In this document: in pieces, positions 36,531 through 49,381 of the stretch | Position numbering within the stretch: position 1 is the first letter of the stretch | How the letters are laid out: each line of letters starts with the position of its first letter | NCBI RefSeq assembly: GCF_000283155.1 | Contig: NW_004454207.1 | Span: forward strand, 17,008,311-17,072,310 | DNA length: 64,000 nucleotides | Source: Ceratotherium simum simum | Taxonomy: Eukaryota; Chordata; Mammalia; Perissodactyla; Rhinocerotidae | Reading direction: 5' to 3' | The notes under the pieces: model-generated | The model's input: the letters and a program-made list of their open reading frames with translations, nothing else | Told to the model about the DNA's origin: nothing | The model's database searches: none | Translations under genes and position numbers: made by a program

Positions 36531-37204
36531 TATATTAAATCGCATTTTTTTAAGAAAAAATTAGTTCCCCTAATAGGTTAATATGAAAAATTAAAAGAAA
36601 ATCCAAAGGGTAATGTGTTCAGTTATTTTCTAAAATAAAAGATATATAAATATTATAATGACCAGAATCCCACATGGTACAAGAAAGAAAATAAAGGATT
36701 AAAAGCAGAAAATGTGTGCCCTTGACTTTAATTTTTTACTTTGACCCTGAATCCTTTGGTTATTTAGCATGACCTCGAAGAATTCTTTCCTTACTTCATT
36801 AACAATGTACACTTTTTAGAAGCGTTTCTGCCCTCTACCCCACTCCCAACCTAAATGACTCTAGGGTATATTTCTTTCAAACACTTGCACTTTGTCTAAT
36901 TGCAGAAAAACACAGGAAAGGATATCCTGAGTCCCATACTCAATTCTGAATCACTCCAAATGATTCTGATTGCCGACTGCATTCGGGATACCTCATCTAT
37001 CAGTTAGCTGGCATGGATCCTTGTTTAGAAAATGTGTACTTTTAATTTGATAGTGATATTTAGCAATATTACAATCTGTGGCGTCAATGTTTATGGAAAA
37101 AAATCCTCCAAATGATGCTTAAAGGAGGCTCATTGCACTTTGCACATATCTTTTAGATATCTTTGTTTTTCTATTGCTCTTTCGTCTCAAAGATGCCTAT
37201 CCCA
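36531..37204. other. Unique DNA, no gene seen
   Basis: No supported feature. Confidence 0.5.
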
Positions 37205-37385
37205 GAGCATGAGCATCATCTTCTACTATCTTTGGGGTCTTGGATTAGTCACTTAATCTCTCACTTCATTTTTTCATCTGTAACAAGAAAATAAAAATGT
37301 CTACTTCACAGAATTATCCTCAGGATTTTAACTAAATAATGCATTTCGAAATGCTTCTAGAGTGCCTATTACAGGGAAGGTGGCA
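37205..37385 (+). mobile_element. MIR SINE
   Basis: Sense MIR without its extreme ends: TGGGGTCTTGGATTAGTCACTTAATCTCTC, TTTCATCTGTAACAAGAAAA and CTTCTAGAGTGCCTATTACAG. Confidence 0.65.
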
Positions 37386-38649
37386 ATCTAGTCCCTTCCA
37401 AAAGTTTATCTGTTTTAGTTAACCACTAAAATTATAATCGGAGTTGGTAAAATCAGATGTATAACATTGTTTCAACGATGTGAACATGGCCAGTTTTCAC
37501 TGGATAAGTTGATATGTGGCAAGTCTTCATTCTATAATTCAATTTACGTGAAAATTCCTTTTTAACTCTCCTCTACCAGTATTTAATCTACAGCTTATGT
37601 CACAGTGTACATAATTTTTGGCTGATGGTAGCTAAGTGCATTATATAAAAGATGCATTATTTACCAGATCAAAGGTCAATGTGTTCATAATTTAATATGC
37701 TAAGGGTCAGACTGTCCAGAAATGTCTGCGAATTTCTGAAGTGACGTACATTTCTGAAATAAAACTGCCATTTTATAATGGATATCACATGAAGTGGGTA
37801 GCCAAGCATACTTATAAGATTTACATGGCATAGCTCATCAGTGAGGCCCTCCATAAATCTACTTTCGGACAAATTTCCAGATTCCATTTTTAAGTACATC
37901 AACATTCTTTCCTCTTTAAATAAGTCTTTCTCAAGGAAATTATCACAATATTGCTCTTGGGACTGAATGTCCTTATGTGGTAGAATATTACATTTTCTGA
38001 AAAATCACTTATTAATTTGGTAAGTGTGAGCTGTGCAGAGTATATTTTCTGTTTTGGTCTTTGGATGGAGTCATTTTTCTTGGATATGTTCATAGCAAAA
38101 CTACCATCATCTTTTTAGTGAGGTAGAAGTGAAAGTAACTCTACTATGATATGGACACTGCATCTCATTTTTCTTAATGAATAATATATTATTGTTGTAA
38201 AATTTTTTCATTAGATACGGCAGTCTAAATCAGGTCAATGAAGGTGTCTATGTGTAGCTATGGAGTGATGCAGGCGAGCAGGTCCTGTATAGAGAACTGT
38301 AATCCATAGTAAGAAAAGTAACCTGTATTCTAAGAGCATACTTAATTATATAAAGGCTGTGTTCAAAATAGGAATCATAATCCAGGAAACAATCTTAAAT
38401 CATAATATTATCATTGCTTGATGATTACTGAAGCTAATATATTTTGAATAGATGTTAAAATCACTTACCCAATTGAACTTTCAACAACATCTCTAGGCTT
38501 ACCTTTTATTTAATAAGTAAATGAAATGCTAATGTTTTCTTTAATACTTTGCAGCAACTTTCCCCTAAACTTGGAAATTTTTGTCTGACTAAAGAAAGAA
38601 AAAAATCTCACCTTCGTCAAATGGTCTTATTCATGCTGTAGTGAGCCAA
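37386..38649. other. Unique DNA, no gene seen
   Basis: Two overlapping minus-strand ORFs (37669-37905 and 37899-38093) have no recognisable product. Confidence 0.5.
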
Positions 38650-38720
38650 TTGTAAAGTTTCAGTTCAGTTCACAAATATCTATTTAATTCCTTCAGAAGA
38701 CAGGCACTTGGTGTGTCAGG

Positions 38721-38965
38721 CAGTGATCTCCAAACATTTTTGATCGTGCAATCATATCAGTCAAAATATTTTTGAACAATAGATGTATATTTGCCTATTA
38801 ACAAGGGATTCATATACATTACTCTATTAATGTATAACACACATTAAAAACCTAAATAACATAGAGAATTAAAAGAACTGGATAAAAATAAATAGAAAAA
38901 GAAGTTGTAAATTTTTCCTCATAGTCCAATTGAGCATGTCTTGACTGTCACTCAGGGGGTGGGAA
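38721..38965. mobile_element. hAT-Charlie relic
   Basis: Starts CAGTGATCTCCAAACATTTTTGATC, a typical hAT-Charlie left end. The interior is AT-rich. The right end and TSD are too worn to fix exactly. Confidence 0.5.
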
Positions 38966-39220
38966 CTTGTTTTGCTTACCATCACATTACGAGACACAAA
39001 GATGAATAATCCGTTAATGTCTATCTACAAGGAGGTAACAAGATGGTAATAAGACAATTTCTCCAAAGCAGAATGCTGTGCTCTGTGGTATTCGAAGTTG
39101 GAGCAGCTGTGGTTCAAAGTCAGAAAGATGTTCTCAGGACTAATTTAGTTGTATATTGGGGCTAAAGCAAGGGGGTAATGGGCAACAAAGACTGGAAGGC
39201 AGCTTGGAGGTGCTTTAGAG

Positions 39221-39603
39221 CAGTGCTTCTCAAAATTTAATGTGCCTGTTGGGGCCAGCCCCGTGGCCTAGTGATTAAGTTCAGCACACTCTGCTTTGGC
39301 GGCCTGGATTTGGTTCCTGGGCGGGGACCTATACCACTCAGAGCCATGCTGTAGCAGCGACCCACATACAAAATAGAGGAAGATTGGCACAGATGTTAGC
39401 TCAGGGCGAATCTTCCTCAATCAAAAGAGGAAGATTGGCAACAGATGTTAGCTCAGGGCCAATCTTCCTCACCAAAAAAAAAAAATTAATGTGCCTGCAA
39501 ATAAATTAGAGATCTGAGCTGGGGCCCGGGAGTCTGCATTTCTAATGAGCTCCCAGGTGCCACTGCTATTGCTGGTATGCAGACCACACTTTGAATAGCA
39601 AGG
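39221..39603. mobile_element. MER5-like hAT MITE, split by an ERE2
   Basis: Left end CAGTGCTTCTCAAAATTTAA; right part GCATTTCTAATGAGCTCCCAG ... CCACACTTTGAATAGC. It is flanked by a perfect 8-bp hAT duplication CTTTAGAG (39213-39220 and 39604-39611). An ERE2 lies inside it. Confidence 0.9.
39249..39485 (+). mobile_element. ERE2-type tRNA SINE
   Basis: Head GGGGCCAGCCCCGTGGCCTA with A box TGGCCTAGTGA; the B-box region is GGATTTGGTTCC. The body has CATACAAAATAGAGGAAGAT. The tail has two copies of the GATGTTAGCTCAGGGC...AATCTTCCTCA module, then poly(A). Its 12-bp TSD TTAATGTGCCTG (39237-39248 and 39486-39497) lies within the MER5-like element. Confidence 0.95.
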
Positions 39604-39905
39604 CTTTAGAGGACTTTCACATATAAAGTGAAAAGTTTGTACTTAATTTGGTAGGCAGTAGGCAGCTTCTAAAGGTGTTCCAGCTGGGGGCAATATGATC
39701 AAGTTGAACTCTAGGCAAATTCATTTAGCAATAATTTATAGATTGGAAAGGAACAGGCTGAGACTGGAGGGAGAGAGATAAGTCTGGAGGCAATTAGAGT
39801 AGTAGGTGAGAGGTAATAATGCCTCTGAACTAGGACACTGGCAGTGCAAACGGGAAGGGGAAGATAAAATTGAAGGACATGGTAGAGGCAGAATCAACCT
39901 GAGAA

Positions 39906-40379
39906 GAGAGATAACAAACTAACACAGGTATAATATAAAAAACAAATTAAATTGAGTGCTAGAGAGACTAATGAGAAATCTGACCTTTCTGTTCATCTAA
40001 TTTGGAAATTTGAATTTTCATAAATATGAGTATATATGCATAAATTATGTGTTCAGCTAACCACAGGAAAATTTCGAGGAGAAAAGATCACAAAATAAAA
40101 TCAACATGCTGGAAATGGACAACTGGCCTTGAATGCGTTTATCTTCTTCTCTGATCTTTATTTCCAGAAAGAAATGCATATCCTGGCAGTATATGTCCAA
40201 ACAAGTCCAATAAATCTCAACGATTGTAAATAGTGCTTCATCCATATTGAGCAAACGTTTCCTGTTTGCCCCAGGTGAAAAAAACATTAATGTTCACATA
40301 AAAATCTCTGAAATTTTTGAAGCGTTAAGAGTGTGGAGGAGATAGGGAGAAATGTATTTTCATTATAGGCTCTGAATTT
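39906..40379. other. Unique DNA, no gene seen
   Basis: No supported feature. Confidence 0.5.
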
Positions 40380-40625
40380 CCATAGCTGTATTTTGCTATT
40401 TGGCCACTTCTTCCTTTGTGACCTGACTTTATGCTGCAAACATTATATAAATCATAGAGACCATTACATTCATTTTACTTGTATGTGTCTATGTCTGGCT
40501 CCCCCTACTGGACGGCAAGTTCTTTGAGAGCCAAGACTGTAGCTTACTCATTTTGTATGCCCGGATCCCAGCCCAGATGCTGAATAAACTGACTTTTGGA
40601 TGAATGAGTGTATTATTCCAGAACC
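40380..40625 (+). mobile_element. L2 LINE 3' end
   Basis: CTACTGGACGGCAAGTTCTTTGAGAGCCAAGACTG and the tail GGATGAATGAGTG match the L2 3' end. Confidence 0.65.
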
Positions 40626-40662
40626 TAACACAGATGTGAGCACAGAGAAAATTCCCTTTGAA

Positions 40663-40710
40663 ATGAATGAATGAATGAATGAATAAGTGGGTGAGTGAAA
40701 GAATGAATGT
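40663..40710. repeat. (AATG)n microsatellite
   Basis: Five clean GAATGAAT-type units followed by degenerate ones. Likely grown from the nearby L2 tail region. Confidence 0.9.
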
Positions 40711-42329
40711 TAGACCTTAGAATGTCCATTTTCCAGATTCTGTTTACTTTATTGCTGGATAAGTACCAATCTTATTTAACCCAAAGCATGCAATCAATAT
40801 TTCACTCATCCATGTCCACGTACTGTAAGTAGCATTCATATTATATAGTGATTTTGAAATCAAAAGGCTAAATCTAAATTTTATTTATTATGGGCCAATA
40901 ATTAGTGTGCTTTGCATTATAGTCTAGTTTAAGTATGTTACATTTCTTTACATCAAATCAATTTACCATTTTTCACTCACATAGACTTTTTTATCATCCT
41001 TTTAAGCCTCCCATTGTTCTTTTTTTAAGACAGTGTCATTATACTCCATTATTGTTTTATATGCATGTTAGGAAAAACACTAACCTCTTTGGTGGGCATT
41101 TTATTACTACCCTCAGTAGTATAATGTGGGAATCTTTATCAGTGAGAAGAAACATGGTTGGACAAAGGACTGTTGCTGTCAGTTCTTTCTGCACTGTGCA
41201 TGCACAGCCTCTGACTTGTAATTGTAACTGTGGTTAGGTCATCAGGATATAAATTTTTAAACTAACAACTAACCCATAGTTTTTGCTGAAAAGTGGCTTA
41301 CATTCAGATTGGTTTCTGAAGGTAATGTATTTTTCTCATGCTGCTACATTGTTTCCAAACTTTCCAGGATTACAGCACATTGTTTTAAATTAGTTTTCAC
41401 TATTCCTTTAAATGTTTACATTTTCAAGAATTGTAGATACGAGCAGAGCCTTGGAGACCTTCTAGTTGAAGCCTTTTGTAGTAGGGATGGTAAAATAAAG
41501 TTTTAAGTTGATTAACTCACTTTGCAAAGGACGCATAGCTGATTTTTGACAAAAATGGAGTAAAAATGAAAATCCTCCAAATCTCCAGCACAGTGATTTT
41601 CTCTTATCCTGTACTACATCATTAAAGGATTTTATAGTTTCCCTGTGGCCGGCAGTGAAAACATGTTGAAGGTTCAAGCCTGATTCATAGTTAACATTCG
41701 TTGGATCCATCGGAAACCTAGATATAATAAAAGCAAAAGATATTTTGAAGAATCACTTCCTATATGACACCATATGTCTTAAATTTGGACTGGAATCTTT
41801 TGATCCCTCCCAGTTTATTGATGTTCCAAAAGACTTACCAAATTTCTAGATTCATTTTTCTAAGCTTTGTTAATAAGAGTAATATTGACTTATGCAATAC
41901 TTTAGTCCAAAATTTTATCACTACACGTTGTCTATATATAAAAATAACTTTGAATCTGTGTGGGGATTTTACTGTTCAGTTCAGCATGAAATTATTGATC
42001 TAAATACAAATTGTGAAAATTGGTTTATGATTTGTGCTATCGTGTTTTTGTGCTGGAAGGTAGTCATTGGTGTGTAGAATATAACCTCTGTTAATGCTTA
42101 TAGTCTATGTCATTTCACAGGATAATGGCAGATAATGGAAGGCCAGTGCACATGGTACTTTTAATGCCTTCATTCTTGGCAGTAACAGATTGAATGAGGC
42201 AACCTTTTAGACACCCTATTTCACTCCATTTTCAAAGTAGGCTATCATGCAATATGTCATTGACTTTAATTCTAACTGCTTACTATCATAAAGTAATCAT
42301 AATGGCTTGAAGAACCCAGAGCCTCTTAA
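40711..42329. other. Unique DNA, no gene seen
   Basis: Several ORFs of 60-100 codons on both strands, none recognisable and none with supporting splice or start context. Confidence 0.5.
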
Positions 42330-43030
42330 AGCTCCTTCGAATCTCTACCTCTTTCCATTTCCGCTACCAACAACCTACTTCAAACCACCATAACCTGAAC
42401 AATTTCAACTGCATCCACCCTTGCCCTATTCAGTCCATTGTTTGTTCAGCATTCAAGTCTATGCTTTAAGAATACAAATCTGATCCAGTCGCTTCCTGGC
42501 CTAAAACCATTCAGTAACTTCCCATTGCTCCCAGATTCTTACTATGTCCAACAGAACCCTGCTGGTTTGTTCTCTTTCTCCCGTCTTCACCCCGTCCACG
42601 TCTCCTCTCCCTCTTGCTTTTCTAGCTTCTACCCTTCATGAAAGCACATGCTTTGGCTTTGTCACCTCACGGCCTTTGCATATGCTGTTCACTCTATCTG
42701 CAAAATATTCTCTGCCAACTTATCAGCACTGCTTCAGCCAATCATCTCCTTTTCATGCATGAGTTTTCAGATTCAATGTCACTTCCTTAGGAAAATTTTT
42801 TCTCACTTCAAAAACTATGTTATAACTTGTTATATACCTTCTAACACTGTGCAGTTCTGCTTCATAGCAACAGTCATAGGTATATTTAATTAATAATGTA
42901 ATTTATTATAAAGTTTTATCAAATTTTTTAGATTTATGCTAAATAAGGCCATATCTCCTTTGTTCACCATTGTGTCTTGAGAATCTGGCATATTGTTTTG
43001 AACATGGTGGGTTCTCAATAATATTTCTTG
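42330..43030 (+). mobile_element. L2-type LINE 3' region
   Basis: Long sense relic: GCTTCCTGGCCTAAAACCATTCAGTAACTTCCCATTGC, GGCCTTTGCATATGCTGTTC, TCAGATTCAATGTCACTTCC and the tail GGTGGGTTCTCAATAATATTTC. These fit the L2 consensus order. Confidence 0.75.
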
Positions 43031-45344
43031 AGCTATTGCTTATGAAAGCTCAATTTCCTACTAGACTTGATGAAATTCAGGTTGACAAATACATTGTAGG
43101 AGAATGGTCTTCAAAACGATGTTTTGAATTTCAAGGGACCCCAAAAATAATTTATTAGTGAGAAAATATTAGCTGTCTCTTCATTTTATTTTATCACTAA
43201 AAATTTCTACTCTATAATTCAAAAATTACTCTGTTATAATTTGTGAAAAAACATTTATTTTACTTCCCAAAGGAAGGGTAGTGGACAAAACAATAATGGT
43301 TTCATAGTAAAGATAATAGGTAAGTACTTAATATAGGGTGAATAAAAGACATTTAAAATTAAACGTCAACCTCCTCACCTCACCTACATTATCAAGAGTA
43401 GAGTAAAATGAAATAGACCAAGAAATTAGCTTACTGGCAAATACCCAAATGGATTATTAGATGTAATGATACAAATTTATCTGAATATCACATTTGCCTC
43501 TAATCTTTTAAATTTAAATATTCAGCAAAGGGTGGTTTTTTTGGCTACTTCTATATTCCTGTGACTTTTATTTCTTTCTTTTTAATTTTTGAATGGATAC
43601 TGTAGGCATCGCCTTAAACTATAGTCATTGCCTCACTATGGAGGTTATTTTACTTTCATATTGCAGTGTCATTGTGTTTTAAACAACAACAACAAAAAGT
43701 CATCTGTAGTGATAGTATTATAGCAGCTTTATTTATTTGCCTGACTTCTGTAAATTAGAGTTTCAGGACTTCCTTAAATACAATTAAAGCCAAAGGCTCA
43801 TGTGAAAAAGAAGACAGAAAAATTCATCAGAAAACATAATAAATCTTGAATGACTCTTTATTGAAAGAATAGATGGTCATTTAGTTTAAAAAGCAATTTC
43901 AACCTACCTGGTAGGGTCTAATTTAATTATTCTTACCATGGTTTCTAAAAGAGTGTTCATTGTTGCCTCCCTTAATTTTAATGAAAATAATTACCAAATC
44001 TTTCTATTATCTGGAAACTGAGTAAATAAGCTGGATCAGTAACTTGAAAACATTATCAGGGTTCCCAAAGTTTTACTAATGGAATTTTACATATTTAAAT
44101 AGAGCAATAAAGGGTAAGAAAATATGTGATAAAATAATTATATTTAATATCTACTTGTGGTTCATGGCAAAATCTAATATCACTTTGAAACTTTGTCCCT
44201 ATAATAATATTGGTTAAACTATAAAAGAGACAATATAAATTACTCTTGGGAGTCCTTCTTATACACCATAGGTCACAGTTCTAACCATGTTTTCTGTGTA
44301 ACCTGAAGCAACTATCTTACTATTAAATGGAAATTATAAGGAATGTGCTAAATTTGTACCCTGATATTAGTAATAGAACAAAATTTTGCAAAGATTACAT
44401 ATAATTGAACAAATTATTGGATAATGCTAATTCTTAGATAGAAATAAAACATTTTATGTTGTAGATGTTTGTACTTTTTTATGTTATCAACAATGATCCT
44501 TTTCCTTTTTCTAGTCAACTTGCTGCAGAGTCTCTCTTTCTAAAATATTTTTAAAGTTCAATTCATATAGGAATAACTTCCCCTAGAAATGTATGCCTAT
44601 CTGAAAACAGCCAATATTTCTTGGAGTTTTCTCATGCAGTGCCCCACAGGACCTTCCTTATCTGACAAGAAAAAACTAGACATCACCTATACGTCTTATT
44701 ATTCACCAGTAAGACAGGCAATAGATATGTTTCCTATGATTGCTATGGGAATTTGACCAAGACTAGATATGAAGTTGAAGGCTGGTATTTGAGCTGACTT
44801 GTAACTGTATTTTCTCTTTTTCAGTTTAGAAGTTCAATATAACTATATGATTTTGGATTATAGAAACCTTCCCAGTGTTGCTTGATGAATAGGTTGGAAG
44901 TGTCCTTTATTAGAAAAATAGAAAATATAATTAGTGAATATGTAACACATGTAGAAGAGAGTGGTACACAATGTTTACAGCAATTTAAGAAATCAAATTG
45001 AAAAGTCACTATAAGTTATGAAGAAGAAATGTGTAACATTCCAACCCCTTGATAAAATTTCTTTGAAGTCAATATGACCATATAATTACTTTTTGTATTA
45101 GAGATATATATTTTATTTATATTTGAACTCAGATAACTTCAGAGAAATGCTGTCATTAAAAAACATTCTGTGCTTCCAGCTGTTGTACTGGATGCTTTAA
45201 GGACACAAAAATATGGGTGATTATTAAGCCATTGGTGAGAAATTATGTTTAATAAAGTATGACCATGATTTGAATTTTGTGTGGATGGTAGTTTACTTCC
45301 TGTTACTGAATGGTGCACTCATTACATTGAAATCATAGGGTAAA
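43031..45344. other. Unique AT-rich DNA, no gene seen
   Basis: More than 2 kb without a recognisable repeat or coding frame. Confidence 0.55.
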
Positions 45345-45480
45345 ATTGAAAGAGCATAGACCTTGCAATTAAAATGCGGGTCTGTGTGAATGACCTGAAC
45401 TACTCTGGGCCCTAATTTTTTCACATGTAAAGTGGGTGTTAGACTTCCTACGTTCCCAGCAAGTGGTAGGGATGGTGTCA
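45345..45480 (+). mobile_element. Possible MIR fragment
   Basis: AAAGAGCATAGACCTTGCAAT and TTTTTCACATGTAAAGTGGG weakly follow the MIR order. Confidence 0.35.
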
Positions 45481-47490
45481 TGATTGTTTCATAAAGCCAA
45501 AAAATATAAATCATGTACCACAATATTTGGCAATTCAAAATTTTAAGTTAAAATTATTTCAGTTGCCTTTATGTGAGTATGATTAAAAGTAAAAAAAGAA
45601 TAATTTCATAAAGCAAATGAAATTTCTGAAAACAGGGTGAAAATAAAGCCTATAGCTGTAAGTGAGCCCCATCAAGAGTTATGAAATGCAAAAATAGGGA
45701 TAAAGTTCGTTAAAATTTGGGAAATACAGTGTTAAATCAGTAATTTATTAGGCATGCAAAATTAAGACTGTAGACATAGAGAAATAATTATCTGAGAGCA
45801 AACTAAATATCATGTCTGTGTTTCTAAATGTCACTACAAATGGCAAATAGAGAGAGAGAAAAGAACACTTATTTTGCTTTCAGCATATCACCACATGCTT
45901 TTGAATGTTTATTGTGGGTTTTTTGGTGGGTAAAATAGGGCCTTCTTAACTCAGAGAATGTGAATTTGTGTTCAAATAATGCTTTTCAAGTTGTTTTAAG
46001 TTTCCTACTAAATTGAAAATAATGATTCATTTTGTCAATAAAAACCTCAAGATGTGTTTAATAACTCAAGGTTTTTCGAGCCATTTAACTGGTTTGACAA
46101 AATTCAGCTTAATAGCACATACGTGGTTCCTTGTAGCATCAAGAAAATTACTACATTTTTCTTTTCAAAGGGTTAAGTTACCTGTATGACTGAAGTTTTT
46201 CAAATTTAAAGTTTCTTTAATACAATGTAATTATTTAGATTTTAGGAATCCACACATATGGGGAATTCTTTTCATCACTATCTCATATCACCCCCTTAAT
46301 GAACTAAACAGAATCAGTACCTAAGGACTTTTTATATTGTTAATAACAATGGATGGCTACTCCCTCCATGGTTTTCTAGTGTTCTGCTTTATGAAAGGAC
46401 CAGAAAATTCATACATTTATGGTCCAGTAGCTACCCTAAGTGAAGTCTTTTCTTGATCGATCTGTTTAAGTTTTGATTGATCTGATTGCACTTTCCTTTT
46501 CATTGCTAATGGTGATTATAAGGCCACTGTATTCCGGTAAATTTGCTCAGGCAGCCTAGAAGCTGAGGCTACTTCAATTATCATTTTCAAGCTCTGAGAG
46601 TTAATTGCTGGTGGAGAGAGATGCTGCAAATTTGGAACTATAATGACATACACTGTGTTTACTAAGTGGTTTTGGCATGGCTGATGGTAAGCAGTAACTT
46701 GTGATATGACTTGGAGCCAAGGAGGAAAATACATCAAAAAGAAAAAGGAAATATATTAAAGATTTGTTTTAAAATGCGTGTGATATTTGGATTAAATTGT
46801 CTTGTTTATGAAGACATGGCTAAGTTATAGTACATATCAAAAGATGGCTTCTGAGCTATTGTAAGAAATAATAACCATCTTTACATGGAGAGGTGGCAAA
46901 CAATTGATGATGGTTTTATTTAATATTTTGCTATCATTTAAAACCCACAAAACTTCAGAAGTAGATTTATAGTAAATGTGGTTTAATGATATCGAATATG
47001 GGATATTTTATTCTGGTAAAGTACAGAAAAAAATCTCTCACTTGAAAATGCATAAGAGCTGATTTATTTAAATTGTGGTGGATTTATTTACTAAATTCAG
47101 TAGATGAAGTTCTATACTAAGTGTAAGGAGGAATTAAAAAAAACAGGAATCTCAGCTTATGTACCAAATAAAGACTTCATGTACAAAATTAATAAAGGTT
47201 GTCATATTGTGCTTAAAATGCTCTAGAATGATTAATTTTTAAAGAAAAATGATAGTGATCCTTTTGTCATAGTGACAAGTCGCTACTTATTTATGTTTTG
47301 AATTCATGTTTGTTTTTTCCACCGCCTTATTGCAAAGCACAGTATGTCATATAAAATATATATATATATATCTAAGTGCTTTGGAAAGCCAACCAAATGA
47401 GTTATGAGTGGGCTGAGCTTAATCAGTTTATTATTTCTTGAGCTTAGTAGCTCAAGTAAGAGCAAAATGCAATTCAATAATTGAAAATGC
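45481..47490. other. Repeat-free DNA, possible conserved block
   Basis: No transposon apart from a (TA)n at 47355-47373. The segment 46440-46740 has a dense mix of homeodomain-like and GATC-containing motifs and moderate GC, the look of constrained non-coding DNA. Inference only. Confidence 0.35.
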
Positions 47491-47494
47491 CACA

Positions 47495-47600
47495 TATTGC
47501 CCCTGGAGATTCTGATTCATTAGATCTGGAGCAGAGTCTGAGAATTTGCTTTTCTAACCAGTTCCAGGGAACACACTTTGGGGACCACTGTCCTAGTCCA
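47495..47600. mobile_element. MER5-like hAT MITE, partial
   Basis: CTGGAGATTCTGATTCATTAGATC, GAGAATTTGCTTTTCTAACC and ACACACTTTGGGGACCACTG are the right half of a MER5A-type element. Confidence 0.7.
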
Positions 47601-48815
47601 TCATAAGGAAATTTGAAACCTACAGAAAAAGCAGCTTCCAGGGGATTCCTCAACTGTTAGAAATGTGTTTATTATGAATTCTTACCTTTAAATTTTTTTC
47701 AGTGAAAAGTCTTGAACTTTTATGGGAATTATTGGAAGAAGGACTTTTGTTTCATTTGATTTTGTTTTTCTTCTCTGGCAGTTTAGGTAAAGGATCCATG
47801 CTTAAATCTGATGATCATATCTGGGCTTGCAAACAAAGACACTAAAATTCTGTTTGTGGTGAATAGCCTTTCTGTATGATGAATGGGCGTTAGTTTGAAA
47901 ATGTGCACACTTTCTGCTGTATTGTGTTTTTTTGCCCCCTATCAAAGTCATCAACGCTTTTGGCCAATGCATGCCTTCAGATTTCTGTCATTGACAAACA
48001 GAAGTAGGCTGGACAGTGATTCCCATGATGTTAGTGAAGACGAGAAAGCATTCCATTTCATGACTCCAAAATGATTCAACATTTTGTTCTTAAGGTTTGG
48101 ATATAATGGTCTTGATAGTTCCTGACTCATCAGTCTTTTCATCATCTTTACTCTCTTTACAATTAAATTGAAGGCTGGCACCAGAGGAACTGGGGCTCTG
48201 TCAAGTAGTATGCATCTTCCTTCGCCTGAAAAGAGAGATGACTGTACAGTCAACTGAGCTGAATGCTGCTTCAGTGGAGAAGAAAAAAAGAGGAGAAGCA
48301 GTTTTGCCAATTCAAGAACATTCCATGATGCACGGTGCATTGCTGGCTATGGGGCTAGGGTTGCTTTTCTCTTTTTTTTTTGTTTTTAGAAAGAACAAAG
48401 TTTTTTTGCTTTAAATCAATTGTTTTACTGACTCATTCTGAAGATTTATTGAATTATCTGATCATTTCAGTACATTCAGAATTACAATAAATACACTTAC
48501 CAAACTTTTTTTCCTCACTACAGTTACACTCTACTTTTCCCAGTCTAGTGCTGTCTCCAGTTAAATAGACCTATTTTATTTACTGCAAAATTTTCACAAA
48601 ATACCTCTGTTCTTTTCCAGAGCAGAAGTGGTTAATTTCATTTGAAATATATTTGCTTTTCTTCTAATATCGTAGTCTCTGTTTACACACAAAAACACAT
48701 TTGCACAAAATGCGACATTTAAAATTAAAGTGTTGCATTGTTTAACTGAATTAATATTGTTAAAAAACACCCTCTCCCTAACCAGTCTAAGTTTTATATT
48801 TTGTATGTTCTAGGA
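47601..48815. other. Repeat-free DNA with the longest non-repeat ORF
   Basis: No transposon seen. A minus-strand ORF of 129 codons spans 47951-48340. It matches no family I know and has no clear gene structure. An acceptor-like CTCTCTTTTCAG lies within it on the minus strand (about 48226-48237). It could be conserved non-coding DNA or a lncRNA exon, or it could be chance. Confidence 0.35.
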
Positions 48816-48819
48816 TAGT

Positions 48820-49035
48820 TAGTGGGGGAGGCAGAAAAATGACTCCTCAAAGATGTCCAAGTCCCCACAACCTGAACTACGTTAACTTACATGGCCTAAA
48901 GGAGTTTATAGATGTGATTAAATTAAGGATTTGAGATGGAGAGATTATTTTGGATCATCTAGGAGGGACCAGTATAATCACAAAGGTCCTTATAAGAGGG
49001 AGGCAGGAGTGTCCAAGTCAGAGAAGGAGCTCCGC
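48820..49035 (-). mobile_element. MLT1-type MaLR LTR, partial, antisense
   Basis: Antisense 3' half: AAAGATGTCCAAGTCCCCAC, GAACTACGTTAACTTACATGG, TATAATCACAAAGGTCCTTATAAG. It aligns to the start of the fuller antisense copy at 52290. Confidence 0.75.
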
Positions 49036-49213
49036 CTTGGTAATCAATGTTATTATTAAATGCATGCTGAATTTGAATAGGATCTGTTGTGACTTTTTTT
49101 CCTTTTTACTTATCTCAAAACATGGATGGAATTCTCTTATTAGCTTTCAGTAACGCATCTTCATTAGACTGTGTAAAAGAAGAATGATGTTTCTACCTCC
49201 TTGCTGACTAGAA

Positions 49214-49381
49214 GGGTGGTTCTCAAATTTTAACTTACACCAGAGTCACCTGGAAGGCTTGCTAAAACAAAAGAGTTTCTGATTCAGACAGTTAGGGTAG
49301 GGTCCAGAAATTTGCATTTCTAACAGATTCCCAGGTGAGGCTGCTGCTACTGATCTGGGGACTACGGTTTGACAACCAGTG
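49214..49381. mobile_element. hAT-Charlie MITE (MER5A-like)
   Basis: Near-complete: GGGTGGTTCTCAAATTTTAA on the left, GTTTGACAACCAGTG on the right, with AATTTGCATTTCTAACAGATTC inside. The flanks GACTAGAA and GACTATGT keep five of eight TSD bases. Confidence 0.85.

Larger units (their letters stand above)
38650..39905 (-). mobile_element. Old LINE (L2/CR1-type) relic, host of nested insertions
   Basis: Pieces at 38650-38720, about 38985-39212 and 39612-39905 read as successive parts of one old LINE in antisense (for example GAGACACAAAGATGAATAAT, then ACTTAATTTGGTAGGCAGTAG, GCAATTAGAGTAGTAGGTGAGAGG). They are interrupted by a hAT element and by a MER5-like element. Family assignment is tentative. 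Confidence 0.5.

Noticed and set aside
40663..40710. Regular AATG repeats as a regulatory array
   Set aside because: A simple microsatellite near an L2 tail.
42438..42893. Three overlapping plus-strand ORFs of 67-81 codons
   Set aside because: They lie in an L2-type LINE relic and match no protein.
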